A stretch of 64,000 nucleotides of DNA from Gammaproteobacteria bacterium (GCA_021773835.1 JAJFJQ010000063.1:48338-112337); one strand, 5' to 3'. Positions 49,842-59,735 are shown, counted from the first letter of the stretch. Notes: generated from the letters alone by a model not told the origin. Numbers and translations: made by a program.

Positions 49842-51640
49842 AGATCGGGACCAATGCGTACGTGAATACGGAAATCATTGCTCACGTCGTCCAGCGGGTG
49901 CGCGATATCCAGCCGGACCGGCCCCACCGGTGAACGCCAGCGTGCACCGAGGCCGATACCAGTTTGAAAACCGGTCGAACTACCGTCGCCGCCGAACGCG
50001 TTACCGCTGTCGACAAACGCTGCAACACCCCAACGTTCGGTAAAGTAGTGTTCGAGTTCCGCACTTAATACGCCGAGGTAGGTACCCCCGATAACGTCTC
50101 CACTGGTATCGACGGGGCCTAGCGATTCAATGTCATAGCCGCGGATACTATTGTCGCCACCGGCAAAGAATCGTTCGGATGGGGGTAGACGTCGAAATTC
50201 GTCGACCCACATGGCACCAAAGCGTCCGCGCAGCAGTGCTCTGGAATCGAGCGGTAGACCATAGACTGTGGCAATGCTAAGTAAAGTGCGCGCGAAACTC
50301 GTGTCGGACAATGCGGCCTCGGCGGCACCTTTAAGCTCGAGATTAACGTCGTAACCCCGCGTCGGAAATAGATCGTTGTTGGTCACCGTACGTCTCCAAC
50401 TGATTCCTGGGGCGAGAAAACTACTGACATCATCGGTGCCGGACACATCGAAGTCTTCACGATTCAATTCGATAAACCGCGTTTCCATCCAACGCCACGG
50501 GCGGCGCTTGGTTTCTGAAATTACCAACTGCGTTTCTATCGTATCGAATGAGTCAACGTCGCGGCGCCTGACACCGGCTTGAATGGTCAACCATTCGTCG
50601 AGCGGATATTGACGCGGCATGCGATAACCGGTTGAGAACTTCTGCTCGATAAACGATGCATTGACATCAACGTCGAGTTGATGCCCATGTTGGTTTAATC
50701 GCCGATTCCGGTAACCGAAGCGGCCGCGGATCCCCTCGTCGGTCGAAGCGCCGATACCCGTGCCGATCCCATGCCTGTCGCGCGGAGTGAGCGTGATGTC
50801 GACGGGTATCGTTTTATCCGTCGGCGATGATAGCCGCGGCCGAACTTCTACCCGATTGAAATAACTGCTCTTCGACAGCGCGCGATGAAAATCGCCGATA
50901 ACCGCTGCGGTATAAGGGTCATTTGATGGTACTTCGAGAAATCGACGGACCAATGCTTCATCAAGGAACGCGGGTTCCTGGTTAATAAGGATCTCCCCTA
51001 GCGCGTAGCGCGGCCCGCTATCAAACACCACCGAGATGTCAGCGATGCGACGAGATGGGTCAACGGTGAGCTCGCGCTTGATAAATATGCCCTCGAGGTA
51101 TCCGCGTTCGAGCGCGACGGATTCAATGAGCTGTTTCGCACTGGTGTAGTCGCTGTGGCTGAGCACATTGCCCGTACTCAGATGGATGCTGCCAAGTTGT
51201 TCGCGAAATTCCGGATCGTTGTTACCCGGACCTCGAATTTCGATATTGACGTTACCGAGGAGAACAGGCTCGCCGGGAACAATACTGATGTTGGCAAGCG
51301 GACAGTCGCCGTTTTCATCAATCCGGATCTGTATGTCAGGCAAATAATATCCAAATGCTTGCAGCGCCGTTTGCGTCTCTTCCCGCGCACGTTCGCCGAG
51401 CGCCTTTAGGTAAGCGCGCGGGATCGAACACGGTTTGGTCGTGAGTGACAAATGCGCACGAACGTTTTGCGCCAATACACCATCGACACCGCTTAGTTCG
51501 AGACCGACCCGTGGCGCTTGCGCGGCTTCTAGCGCGGCGGCTTTTTTTGCGGCGGAATTCGGCAGCATGCTGCATGCCTCGAGCAACAGCACCGCAGACA
51601 TAAGCAAGGCGAGCCTGTACCCGGCAATCCGGTGGGTCAT
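49838..51640 (-). CDS. tamA: TamA, Omp85-family outer-membrane protein
   Basis: The 600-residue protein has a signal peptide (a Cys in LLLEACSM could also be a lipobox). Three POTRA domains follow in about residues 40-260 (for example VPGEPVLLGNVNIEIRG), then an Omp85 barrel with RFGYRNRRLNQHGHQLDVDV, the conserved FFAGGDNSIRGYDIESLG and a C-terminal strand ending FRIHVRIGPDL. TamA forms the outer-membrane part of the Tam complex. It is first in the tamA-tamB operon. A palindromic ECF-type site lies 284 bases upstream, between tamA and corA. Confidence 0.95.
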   Translation of the reverse strand: MTHRIAGYRLALLMSAVLLLEACSMLPNSAAKKAAALEAAQAPRVGLELSGVDGVLAQNVRAHLSLTTKPCSIPRAYLKALGERAREETQTALQAFGYYLPDIQIRIDENGDCPLANISIVPGEPVLLGNVNIEIRGPGNNDPEFREQLGSIHLSTGNVLSHSDYTSAKQLIESVALERGYLEGIFIKRELTVDPSRRIADISVVFDSGPRYALGEILINQEPAFLDEALVRRFLEVPSNDPYTAAVIGDFHRALSKSSYFNRVEVRPRLSSPTDKTIPVDITLTPRDRHGIGTGIGASTDEGIRGRFGYRNRRLNQHGHQLDVDVNASFIEQKFSTGYRMPRQYPLDEWLTIQAGVRRRDVDSFDTIETQLVISETKRRPWRWMETRFIELNREDFDVSGTDDVSSFLAPGISWRRTVTNNDLFPTRGYDVNLELKGAAEAALSDTSFARTLLSIATVYGLPLDSRALLRGRFGAMWVDEFRRLPPSERFFAGGDNSIRGYDIESLGPVDTSGDVIGGTYLGVLSAELEHYFTERWGVAAFVDSGNAFGGDGSSTGFQTGIGLGARWRSPVGPVRLDIAHPLDDVSNDFRIHVRIGPDL

Positions 51641-51977
51641 TTTTATCGTTATATCCTGTCCGCGACCGCACCGGCCGCAGTGAGTACGGTTCGATTAACC
51701 AGCAGTTATTCACCCACGGGGCTAGTCGATTGCGTGGGTTAATGTTATTCGGCCGCGACATCAAGGCACGGACATTTGTGTTTAGAATGTCTGTATTATG
51801 ACAGTATCCGTTTGTATTTTGTTCAATTCCAAAACGACCGGCCGATGGAAATCGCGTGCATACAGATTTCCCCGATCTACTGCGGCGGCAGCCGGGATCC
51901 GATGCAGATGTCTCGACTAATTTTGTGACTTTGCTTCATTCGAATTTGTCACAATCTATTGGGGAGGGAAAACAACC
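51641..51977. other. Divergent intergenic region between tamA and corA
   Basis: It contains the palindromic ECF-type site at 51924-51953 near corA. A GGGGAGGG ribosome-binding site lies just before the corA ATG. The rest (51641-51920) holds no gene that I can support. A TATTATGACA near 51793-51800 may be part of a tamA promoter, but this is weak. Confidence 0.45.
51924..51953. promoter_or_regulatory. Palindromic ECF-type promoter (TGTGAC-N18-GTCACA) of corA
   Basis: TGTGAC (51924-51929) and GTCACA (51948-51953) are exactly 18 bases apart. The -10 box ends 24 bases before the corA ATG. Being palindromic, it could also drive tamA leftwards with a leader of about 280 bases, as in the pqiA/DUF2490 region. 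Confidence 0.75.
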
Positions 51978-52949
51978 ATGGTTCGCACATTAATCTACGA
52001 TCCGAGTACGCACTCCGTCACAGCCGGAGATGCTGTGCAGATCGGCCGCTGGTTCGCAGATCCCGATATGCAATTGTGGGTAGATCTCGATGACGAACCA
52101 GAAGATGCGGAGCGAGTCTTGCTGCTAGAGACCTTCAATCTCCATCCGCTTGCAGTCCAGGACGCGTTGCGGGACAGACACCCACCGAAAGTCGAAGAAT
52201 TCGACGATGCGACGTTCATCCTGTTGCGCGGACTGAGCGCCGATACCGAAAACATCGATTTCGGCGTGTTGCAGATCGCGCTATTTGTCGGCGACCGCCT
52301 ATTCGTCACCCGTCGCAGAAAGCAGTCGGTGAGCATCGACTGGTTATGGCAGCAAGTCATCGACAACCCAGAATTAATGAGCGCAGGCTGCGACGCGCTG
52401 GCGATACGCTTAGCCAATCGCGTCGTGCGGCGCTTCGTCAACGTGCTGCTCGCGCTCGAACCGCGCCTGGACGAGTTGGAAACAGAAATATTCGAGCGAC
52501 CGCGCGATGCGGTGTTGTCCGAGTTAACCCGTTATAAGTCGCGGTTGAAACAATTACGTCGAATTGCCAATTACCACCTACAGATAGCGGCGCACTTGCG
52601 CTCGCACCCGGGAAAATTTATCTCGCAGGATCTCGAGCACGAGATAATTGATGTCTACGAGCATCTCGAACGCTCGTTGTCGCTGGCCGAGCTGTATTAC
52701 GAACTCGCGGACGACTTGATCAATAGTTATATTGCCTTGTCCTCGCACAATTTGAACGGAATTATGCGCGTGCTCACGATATTCACGGTAATCTTCGTAC
52801 CACTGACATTTCTCGCCGGCATCTATGGTATGAACTTTGACAACATGCCCGAACTGCACACTGGTATCGGTTATTTTGTCGTACTCAGTATCATGGTGAT
52901 AATCGTTGCGTGTCAGCTTGCTTTTTTGAAGTACAAAAAATGGCTTTGA
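51978..52949 (+). CDS. corA: CorA-family magnesium/metal-ion channel
   Basis: The 323-residue protein has a large cytoplasmic domain (WVDLDDEPEDAERVLLLETF, HPLAVQDALRDRHPPKVEEF) and a long stalk helix. Two C-terminal transmembrane helices follow, the first ending in the signature YGMNFDNMPEL. The GMN motif is the ion filter of CorA channels. The C-terminus ends in basic residues (KYKKWL), also typical. GGGGAGGG stands before the ATG. An ECF-type promoter with a very short leader precedes the gene, which ties metal-ion uptake or efflux to the stress regulon. Confidence 0.95.
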   Translation: MVRTLIYDPSTHSVTAGDAVQIGRWFADPDMQLWVDLDDEPEDAERVLLLETFNLHPLAVQDALRDRHPPKVEEFDDATFILLRGLSADTENIDFGVLQIALFVGDRLFVTRRRKQSVSIDWLWQQVIDNPELMSAGCDALAIRLANRVVRRFVNVLLALEPRLDELETEIFERPRDAVLSELTRYKSRLKQLRRIANYHLQIAAHLRSHPGKFISQDLEHEIIDVYEHLERSLSLAELYYELADDLINSYIALSSHNLNGIMRVLTIFTVIFVPLTFLAGIYGMNFDNMPELHTGIGYFVVLSIMVIIVACQLAFLKYKKWL

Positions 52950-53048
52950 TGGTAAATAACGCACACAGGCTCTTTAGCATGGCAGGGCTCCGGAACTTAT
53001 CCGGAGGAAGCGCGTCGGGCAACGCCCCGTAACGCAATCGAGGGTGCA

Positions 53049-54374
53049 ATGACTACGTTTTATATCGTTCTACTGCTGGCTGCCAACGGATTTTTCGTCG
53101 CGGCTGAGTTCGCGCTGGTCAAAGTACCGGCCGTACGCCTCGAATCGATGGCTGCGGAAGGTGGCGCGGCGGCAAAAATGACCGTCCGCATCGCGCGTGA
53201 TCTGGAAGCCTACCTCGCCACATGCCAGCTTGGTATTACGATGGCGTCGCTCGGGCTAGGGTGGATCGGTGAACCAGCCGTCGCTGCGCTGCTTGAGCCC
53301 GCATTCGCGCCGTTTGCACTGGCGGAACAGACTCAACATCTCATTGCGTTCTTGATCGGGTTTATCGTATTTTCGTCACTGCATATTGTGGTAGGCGAGC
53401 AGGTGCCAAAAACCTACGCAATCCGTCAGGCCGACAAAGTCGCATTGTGGATCGCCTATCCTTTACACCTAAGCTATCTGCTTACTTATCCCCTGACGAT
53501 GATGTTGAACATCGCCTCGGTGCGAACCCTGCGCTTGCTCGGCGTGCAAGAGGTTAGCCACGCCGATGTCCTGACCGGCGCGGAATTGCAAGGCCTCATC
53601 GATGCGTCCAAGGATCATGGTTCCCTGCAGCATGGTCAGGCCGAGATGATGCAAAATGTTTTTAAATTTCACGACCGGCCGGTCGCGCGCATCATGCTGC
53701 CGCCCAAGTTCATCGACTATATGGATGTCAATGCGAACCGTAGTGACCTCCTCGCGGAGCTCGGAGAAAGCGGCCATTCACGCCTCGCTGTCATTGACGG
53801 AGACTGGACGCAATTTCGCGGCGTCGTCCTGGCAAAGGAATTGTTACTACGGCTTTTAAACGACGAGGCGGATCAACCGCTGACCACGCATGCGGATTTA
53901 ATTCGCGAACCCCTCTTTGTGCCGGAAAATCAACCGGTACCCGATCTTTTCGCGACCATGCAAAGCAGCCACCAGCACATCGCGTTCGCGATCGATGAGT
54001 ACGGCAACGTCAGCGGGTTGGTGACAATGGAAGATCTCATCGAGGAAATCGTCGGAGAGATCGCCGACGAATTAGACCTTGACGTGCAGCACGCGGCGAT
54101 ACAAGAAACGAGCAACGGTTGGAGCTGCGAGGGTTTGACCTTGCTCAGTGATCTGGAACGGGTAACGGGTTTCAATATAAATCCCGACGTCGACGCGAAT
54201 ACGGTATCCGGATTGTTCATGCACCGCCTGTTGAGCATCCCCAGCGAAGGCGATGTCATCGAAGAAAGCGGGTACCGGCTTGAAATCAAAACCGTTCGCG
54301 GTCGCCAACCGACCCTGGTCGAGGTGCGCAAATTACCCGAGCCGCCGCCTGAGGTCGCTGCTGTTGACACCTGA
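53049..54374 (+). CDS. CNNM/HlyC-CorC family membrane protein (DUF21-CBS-CorC)
   Basis: The 441-residue protein has a DUF21 membrane domain (about residues 1-190, with NGFFVAAEFALVKVPAVRLE and TCQLGITMASLGLGWIGEPA). A CBS pair (about 200-325, with FKFHDRPVARIMLPP and YGNVSGLVTMEDLIEEIVGE) and a C-terminal CorC/HlyC domain (to residue 430) follow. Such proteins are linked to magnesium or cobalt export and to resistance to ion stress. GAGGG precedes the ATG. It follows corA on the same strand after 99 bases, and the MscK-like channel gene overlaps or follows its end. Confidence 0.92.
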   Translation: MTTFYIVLLLAANGFFVAAEFALVKVPAVRLESMAAEGGAAAKMTVRIARDLEAYLATCQLGITMASLGLGWIGEPAVAALLEPAFAPFALAEQTQHLIAFLIGFIVFSSLHIVVGEQVPKTYAIRQADKVALWIAYPLHLSYLLTYPLTMMLNIASVRTLRLLGVQEVSHADVLTGAELQGLIDASKDHGSLQHGQAEMMQNVFKFHDRPVARIMLPPKFIDYMDVNANRSDLLAELGESGHSRLAVIDGDWTQFRGVVLAKELLLRLLNDEADQPLTTHADLIREPLFVPENQPVPDLFATMQSSHQHIAFAIDEYGNVSGLVTMEDLIEEIVGEIADELDLDVQHAAIQETSNGWSCEGLTLLSDLERVTGFNINPDVDANTVSGLFMHRLLSIPSEGDVIEESGYRLEIKTVRGRQPTLVEVRKLPEPPPEVAAVDT

Positions 54375-54510
54375 TTCCACATTATCAATCGTCGTTATCA
54401 CGGCCCTAGGCGTTCTAGCATTCGAAGTCTTTCGTTCGTTTTACCTCAGCCTGCCGGAACTTGCGCGTCAGCGACCCACTCTGTTTCGCCCGATACTGGG
54501 TTTTAGCCCG

Positions 54511-56679
54511 ATGAGGCTATGTCTTCGTTATTTCTGCTTCCTTGTATTTTTCGTTGCCACCGCAACAGCGGCGGAAAACTCTGGCGATGAAACACCGGCG
54601 CTACCCGAGATAACAAATTTATCCGCCGACTGGTGGAACTACGTTGCAACCGCCGCCATGGACGAACGTCCGGCACGCCTTTCGCGCTTGCTAAACGCCA
54701 TCCGCGAAACGATAACGGTCTACGGCGGAGAGCTAGAAAACGCCGCGGGATTAAGCGAGGAAATCGCGTCGCTGGTCGAAACTTACGCAGCATTACTGCA
54801 GACAAAATTTGATCTTGACACCGGTGCCCCGTCCCCGAACGATGAATACACCTTCACCGAAGTGCTCGATCTTCACGCCCGCGTGCAGGAAGCCGCGCTG
54901 GAATTGAAACTTGCCCGCGATCTCGTACAGCGTGAAACTCGAAATTTACCGCAGTCGGAAAAGCAGTTAAGCAGCCAGAAGGCAAAATATCTTGCAATGT
55001 CGGTAGCGGAACCTGGCAAGCTTGGTCTAGCGTTACAGATCATCGCCGACCGCCTGCGATTATCGATAGACGGCGAACAGTTGCGATTGGAGAAGACGCG
55101 GCTCAGCGCCCGCGAACAGGCGCTGGCATCGATCACCGAGATATTGGAGGATTCGGTTCCCCGCCTTGTGATCGATAAAGATCAGATCGAGGATTCTACA
55201 TCCCGCGCCGCGAGGTATCGGGAGCGTACGCAGCTTGCACGTCGCGAAGTGACATCGATCCGGAGTTTGCGTGCCGCTTCCGCGAGTAAGGACACCGCTC
55301 AAACGAATGCCTTGCACGCGATAAAAGTACTCGTTGCTGAGGCCATCAGCGTCGAAAATGAAACTACCGCGGTACGCTACGAGTTACAGGCCGCGTATCT
55401 CATGGCCCGCTTCGATACCATCGAAGAATCGCTTCACACGCTGCGTGAACGGCGCGTCGGTGCCGAATTATTTGCCAAGGAGACCCGTCTCGTAATCGAC
55501 GCGTGGCGCGAGGCGGCGACCCGCGAAAGATCGCTTGCCCTGAAGTCCTTATCGACGGAAATGACCGAACAACGTGTAAAAGTTGATGCCATATCGGAGC
55601 AGCGTGTCGGACTGGCAAATGAAGTCAACCGGCTCGCCGCCCAAACAGAAGCAGAAATCTCGCGTATTGAGTTTATCGAAAAGCAGGCGGCGGCGTTTCT
55701 CACTGGAGAAACTGGAAGGTTCTATGACCTGCTAGCTCATGCTGTTGATTTTCTCCAACGCCTGTGGACGAACACTCGCGTGTGGGCGACATCAAGCTTA
55801 TTTGAGATCAATGACACCCCGGTTACGCCCGCGGGCCTCCTGCGCGTGCTGGTAATATTGTTCGTCGCATTTTGGATATCTAAAGCAGTACGGCACGGCC
55901 TGGAGCGTCTGGGGCGGCGCAGCGCTGGCATGAACAGGTCGTCGCTTTACATCCTCGGTAGAATATTTCACTACGTCATACTCATCACAGCGTTCCTCAT
56001 CGCGCTATCCACGCTCGGATTGGACTTCACAAAATTGGCGATACTTGTGGGTGCGTTGGGTGTCGGTATCGGTTTCGGCTTACAGGCGATATTCAGCAAT
56101 TTCATTTCCGGCATCATCGTATTGTTCGAACGCAGCCTGAAGGTCGGCGACTTTGTCGAACTCGAATCCGGGGTCACCGGTGAGGTCCGCGAAATCAATA
56201 TCCGCAGCACCCTGATCACCACCAATGACAACATCGATATCCTTGTGCCGAATTCCGAATTCGTCAACGGCCGGGTGATTAATTGGACGTTGCGCGACGC
56301 CCACCGCCGGGTGCGCATACCGTTCGGCGTGGCGTATGGAACAAATAAAGATCTCGTCAAGCAAGCCGTGTTAGAAGCTGCCGGGGAAATATCGTACACA
56401 TTGCAGCATTTTCCGGGCCGCGAACCACAAGTGTGGCTGGTGGAGTTTGGTGATAGTAGTTTGAATTTCGAACTCGTCGTGTGGCTGAGTCCCGACGCCG
56501 TGAGACGTCCCGGTGCGGTGCATGCTGCCTATACTTGGGCGATCGAGACGGCGCTCGGCAAACACGGCATCGAAATTCCATTTCCACAACGTGACCTGCA
56601 CGTTCGCTCGTTCTTCGGTCAACGCGACGACGCGGCGCTCGAACGCCTCGCGGAATTGAAGCACGGGTCCAAGGCATAA
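54511..56679 (+). CDS. MscS-family mechanosensitive channel with a long coiled-coil periplasmic domain
   Basis: I choose Met 54511 because a signal peptide follows (cleavage near ATAAEN), giving 722 residues; the frame is open further upstream to 54253, inside the preceding gene. The periplasmic part (about 25-480) is rich in coiled-coil helices. Then come helices and the MscS core: ILVGALGVGIGFGLQAIFSN, FISGIIVLFERSLKVGDFVE, and the beta domain NDNIDILVPNSEFVNGRVIN. It ends IEIPFPQRDLHVRS. The layout is MscK/YbiO-like. It opens when membrane tension rises, releasing solutes. It converges with nhaA. Confidence 0.9.
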   Translation: MRLCLRYFCFLVFFVATATAAENSGDETPALPEITNLSADWWNYVATAAMDERPARLSRLLNAIRETITVYGGELENAAGLSEEIASLVETYAALLQTKFDLDTGAPSPNDEYTFTEVLDLHARVQEAALELKLARDLVQRETRNLPQSEKQLSSQKAKYLAMSVAEPGKLGLALQIIADRLRLSIDGEQLRLEKTRLSAREQALASITEILEDSVPRLVIDKDQIEDSTSRAARYRERTQLARREVTSIRSLRAASASKDTAQTNALHAIKVLVAEAISVENETTAVRYELQAAYLMARFDTIEESLHTLRERRVGAELFAKETRLVIDAWREAATRERSLALKSLSTEMTEQRVKVDAISEQRVGLANEVNRLAAQTEAEISRIEFIEKQAAAFLTGETGRFYDLLAHAVDFLQRLWTNTRVWATSSLFEINDTPVTPAGLLRVLVILFVAFWISKAVRHGLERLGRRSAGMNRSSLYILGRIFHYVILITAFLIALSTLGLDFTKLAILVGALGVGIGFGLQAIFSNFISGIIVLFERSLKVGDFVELESGVTGEVREINIRSTLITTNDNIDILVPNSEFVNGRVINWTLRDAHRRVRIPFGVAYGTNKDLVKQAVLEAAGEISYTLQHFPGREPQVWLVEFGDSSLNFELVVWLSPDAVRRPGAVHAAYTWAIETALGKHGIEIPFPQRDLHVRSFFGQRDDAALERLAELKHGSKA

Positions 56680-56727
56680 TCCGATTGGACGTGCTTGTTG
56701 AATTTTTTCAGCGCGCAACTAGCGGCG

Positions 56728-57924
56728 TTAGTTAGACCCGCGCGTATTGAACCTTAAGATCAAGTATCCCGTAATTCCGGACAACATGGACGCGAGGATT
56801 ATTGCGAATCGATCGGGTCGAGCATAACCGCTTCCCCCTTCCGCGAAGGCCAGTGATCCAATAAACAAACTCATCGTGAACCCTACGCCGCAAAGCGCCG
56901 CAACGCCATACAATTGCATCCACGTCACGCCGTCGGGCAGGCGCGCAAATCCGAAACGAATGGCCGCCCATGAAAATGCGAATACACCAAACTGCTTGCC
57001 GAGGAAAAGCCCCATTACAATACCGAGCGGGACGCTACCGAGCATCCGCTCCCAGCGAAGTTCGCCGAAATCGATCCCCGCGTTCACAAAGGCGAAGGCT
57101 GGTAGAATACCGAAAGCCACCCACGGGTGAAGCGCATGAATCAGATGTCGCAGCAGCGGCGTCTCGCCGGGCGTGGCGGATTTTCCCGGAATCGCCATGG
57201 CCAACACGACCCCGGCAAGTGTCGCGTGAACCCCGGATTTCAGCACGAAGACCCACAGCGCGATACCGACCAGAACATATGCGGCGATTCTGGTAACGCC
57301 GGCGCGGTTGAGAATGAGTAAAACAGCGGCCGCGGTACCCGCTAATGCCAGTGAACTCATAGACAACTGGGTCGTATATAGCACGGCAATAACCACGATG
57401 GCCGCGAAGTCGTCCAGTACCGCCAGGGTCATGAGAAAAACTTTGAGCGCGACGGGTACGCGGGGACCGAGTAAGGCTAGAATTCCGAGCGCAAAAGCAA
57501 TGTCTGTCGCAGTCGGTACCGCCCAACCCTTGAGCGCTGCAGGATCACCCCAGTTGAGCATCACGTAGATAGAGGCCGGGACGACGATGCCGCCGACGGC
57601 ACCGATCAGCGGCAGAACGATCTGCGAACGATCCGACAAATAACCTTCTATGAATTCCCGTTTGATCTCCATGCCCACGAGGAAAAAGAATACCGCCATC
57701 CATAGATCGTTAACCCATAGGAACACGGGCTTTTCGATACTCAGCGTCCCCACGCGCAACTGGCCTTCTAACAGTAGCAGCGCTTGATAGGCCGACGATA
57801 GCGAAGAATTCTTGACGAGCATCGCGGCGATCGTTGCGCCGATCAAAACTAATCCGGCCGCAGATTCCAGCTTCAGAAATCGCCGTATATTCTCTCCGAA
57901 GTGTTCGATAGTATTTGGTTCCAT
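56728..57924 (-). CDS. nhaA: NhaA sodium/proton antiporter
   Basis: The 398-residue protein has twelve predicted helices and the NhaA hallmarks: WMAVFFFLVGMEIKREFIEG, PTATDIAFALGILALLG, and the paired aspartates in TLAVLDDFAAIVVIAVLY (D163-D164 of E. coli). The last helices hold GFTMSLFIGSLAF. NhaA exchanges one sodium for two protons and keeps internal pH and sodium in range, which fits a marine or saline, alkaline habitat (an inference). The gene stands alone, tail to tail with the MscK-like gene. Confidence 0.97.
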   Translation of the reverse strand: MEPNTIEHFGENIRRFLKLESAAGLVLIGATIAAMLVKNSSLSSAYQALLLLEGQLRVGTLSIEKPVFLWVNDLWMAVFFFLVGMEIKREFIEGYLSDRSQIVLPLIGAVGGIVVPASIYVMLNWGDPAALKGWAVPTATDIAFALGILALLGPRVPVALKVFLMTLAVLDDFAAIVVIAVLYTTQLSMSSLALAGTAAAVLLILNRAGVTRIAAYVLVGIALWVFVLKSGVHATLAGVVLAMAIPGKSATPGETPLLRHLIHALHPWVAFGILPAFAFVNAGIDFGELRWERMLGSVPLGIVMGLFLGKQFGVFAFSWAAIRFGFARLPDGVTWMQLYGVAALCGVGFTMSLFIGSLAFAEGGSGYARPDRFAIILASMLSGITGYLILRFNTRGSN

Positions 57925-58418
57925 ATCACGTACCCGGTGAGTGATCGAGCGTTACGAGCTATTGAACCTTAGATGATTGAATTGGATCACGTTCCTTGCC
58001 AAGCTTCGAAAGCCAAGGCGCTCGTCGAATCATAACAGAGGGGGCTCGATTAATTTGCTTGAATCGTAAACCCGAAGGAGCGCTAATCGCGCGGCTAGGC
58101 AACCTCGATCTGCACCACAATCGCCGCGTTGGTTAGAAATGCAGATAGGAATTACACGGACAGTCGGACCAACTTTGCCCAGTGCGGGCGATGCCCGTAA
58201 ACCGTCCGATAAAATTACTGATCTGGTGTCCTCTGTCGTTATTCGAATATGTCCCGGGTCGGCGAGTGCGCGTTCGACTCATCATCGACGCTACGATGGT
58301 TTGCATCCGCAGGCACATCAGGGTCGAACGCTTCCACCGTAAATTACATGCGGATAGCGTCGCCGCTAGAAGTGGTCTGCTGCCAGCCGTCCGGTTGGTA
58401 CGATTTAATGCCCCACAA
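57925..58418. other. Intergenic region without a recognised gene
   Basis: These 494 bases lie between the nhaA start and the 3' end of the AstE-like gene. Frames on both strands (about 100 codons at most) show no family, signal peptide or ribosome-binding site. I see no copy of the ECF-type motif. The nhaA promoter must be in the left part. Confidence 0.45.
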
Positions 58419-59735
58419 CTAATGCAATTCCTCATCGACTAAACGCTCGGCCGAATCTTCCTGCCCTTCGAGCGGTTCATCAATGTCGTCGCCATCGCTA
58501 CCGTAATAGGGTTCCATGCTTTCTGTCGCGAAGCTGTCCACATTCTCATCAATATCGCGGCTCTCGATACCGATATGAAAAACGGCAAATCCGGGCAGCA
58601 CAAACTGGTTGAGCGCGCGACCCAGGATGCGACCGTCGAATTCCGACAAAATTTCTGCATATTCATTGTTCAACGGATTCGTGACGACGCCAAGGACGTC
58701 TCCTTCGTTGACCCGCACGCCGACCCGCATCGTCGAGGTCAGGATCCCACCGCGATGTGCGCGTAACCAGCGCGAACGGTAGTAGATAGGTTGCGGTTCG
58801 GACCACAATGAGAACCGGTTGACCATACCCAACTTGCCGAGCAACGCAATAATAGCCTTGACCCCGAATTCAACGTGATCGAGTTGTAGGGTGCTCGGTT
58901 CCCCGAGTTCAAAAGCGACCGCGGGGATCCCGGCGTCCGTAGCCGCGCGCCGTAATGTACCGTGCCCACCAAACTTATGCAGCACGGCAGTCGCGCCGAA
59001 ACGCCCGGTGAATTTTCGCACCGCCGGGTTGGTGAGGTCCGCGCGCAATTGCGGCAAGTTCGTTCGCTTGAACGAACCGGTATGGAAATCCACCAGACGA
59101 TCGCATTTGCGGATCACGTTTTCGAAAAAAACATTCGCAATACGCGAGGCAGAGCTGCCGGTCGGATGTCCGGGAAAGTATCGATTGAGATCACGACGAT
59201 CGGGCAGGTAGCGGCTGCCCCTCGAGAATCCGAGCAGGTTAACGATCGGGATCCCGACGACAGTTCCAGACAGGCGATTCTCTTGAACATAACTGAGTAT
59301 TCGCCGGGTTATCTCGACCCCGTTCAGCTCATCGCCGTGGACGGCCGCGGTGAGGCATAGAGTAGGCCCAGGTTTGGCGCCTCGAACGACGAAAACTGGT
59401 GTATTGATAGTGTTGCCAGAGAACGATTGCCCGGCGTTCCAATGTAATTTTCGACGTGTCCCGGGCTCGACCAACGTACCCAGAATATCGATTGCGCTCC
59501 ATTTACTTGAAACCGTTTGCACGGGATCCGCCTCGTTGTGCCCGACCAGTTGCGCTGACCCGGCGGTTGTGTCCGGCGGCGCATCGGGCAGGGTATTAAT
59601 AGCGGGTGTCCCGCCCATTGGTTCCAGCGGGGTTGGATTGGCCGCCAGCTTAGCACCCGGCGTCAGTAATAGCGTCGCCGCCAGGCAGGTGCATTTCATC
59701 GCGATGCGGACGTCGACACAAGCGCGCGGGCTCAC
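58419..59735 (-). CDS. Exported succinylglutamate desuccinylase/aspartoacylase-family hydrolase
   Basis: The 438-residue protein has the zinc motifs AAVHGDELNGVEITRRI and RLVDFHTGSFKRTNLPQLRA and the linking RYLPDRRDLNRYFPG, so it is a paralogue of the product of 44831-45919. It differs by an N-terminal signal-like segment (TCLAATLLLTPGAKLA) and an acidic C-terminal tail. GTG 59735 with AGGTAGAG before it overlaps the stop of the RimK-like gene; Met 59699 is an alternative start. It is therefore probably the periplasmic partner of the ligase/transglutaminase/protease set at 59732-62807. Confidence 0.88.
   Translation of the reverse strand: MSPRACVDVRIAMKCTCLAATLLLTPGAKLAANPTPLEPMGGTPAINTLPDAPPDTTAGSAQLVGHNEADPVQTVSSKWSAIDILGTLVEPGTRRKLHWNAGQSFSGNTINTPVFVVRGAKPGPTLCLTAAVHGDELNGVEITRRILSYVQENRLSGTVVGIPIVNLLGFSRGSRYLPDRRDLNRYFPGHPTGSSASRIANVFFENVIRKCDRLVDFHTGSFKRTNLPQLRADLTNPAVRKFTGRFGATAVLHKFGGHGTLRRAATDAGIPAVAFELGEPSTLQLDHVEFGVKAIIALLGKLGMVNRFSLWSEPQPIYYRSRWLRAHRGGILTSTMRVGVRVNEGDVLGVVTNPLNNEYAEILSEFDGRILGRALNQFVLPGFAVFHIGIESRDIDENVDSFATESMEPYYGSDGDDIDEPLEGQEDSAERLVDEELH

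Noticed and set aside
54253..54510. Extending the MscK-like gene into the preceding CNNM gene
   Set aside because: The extra 86 residues are an out-of-frame reading of the CorC domain and the linker; a signal peptide begins at 54511.
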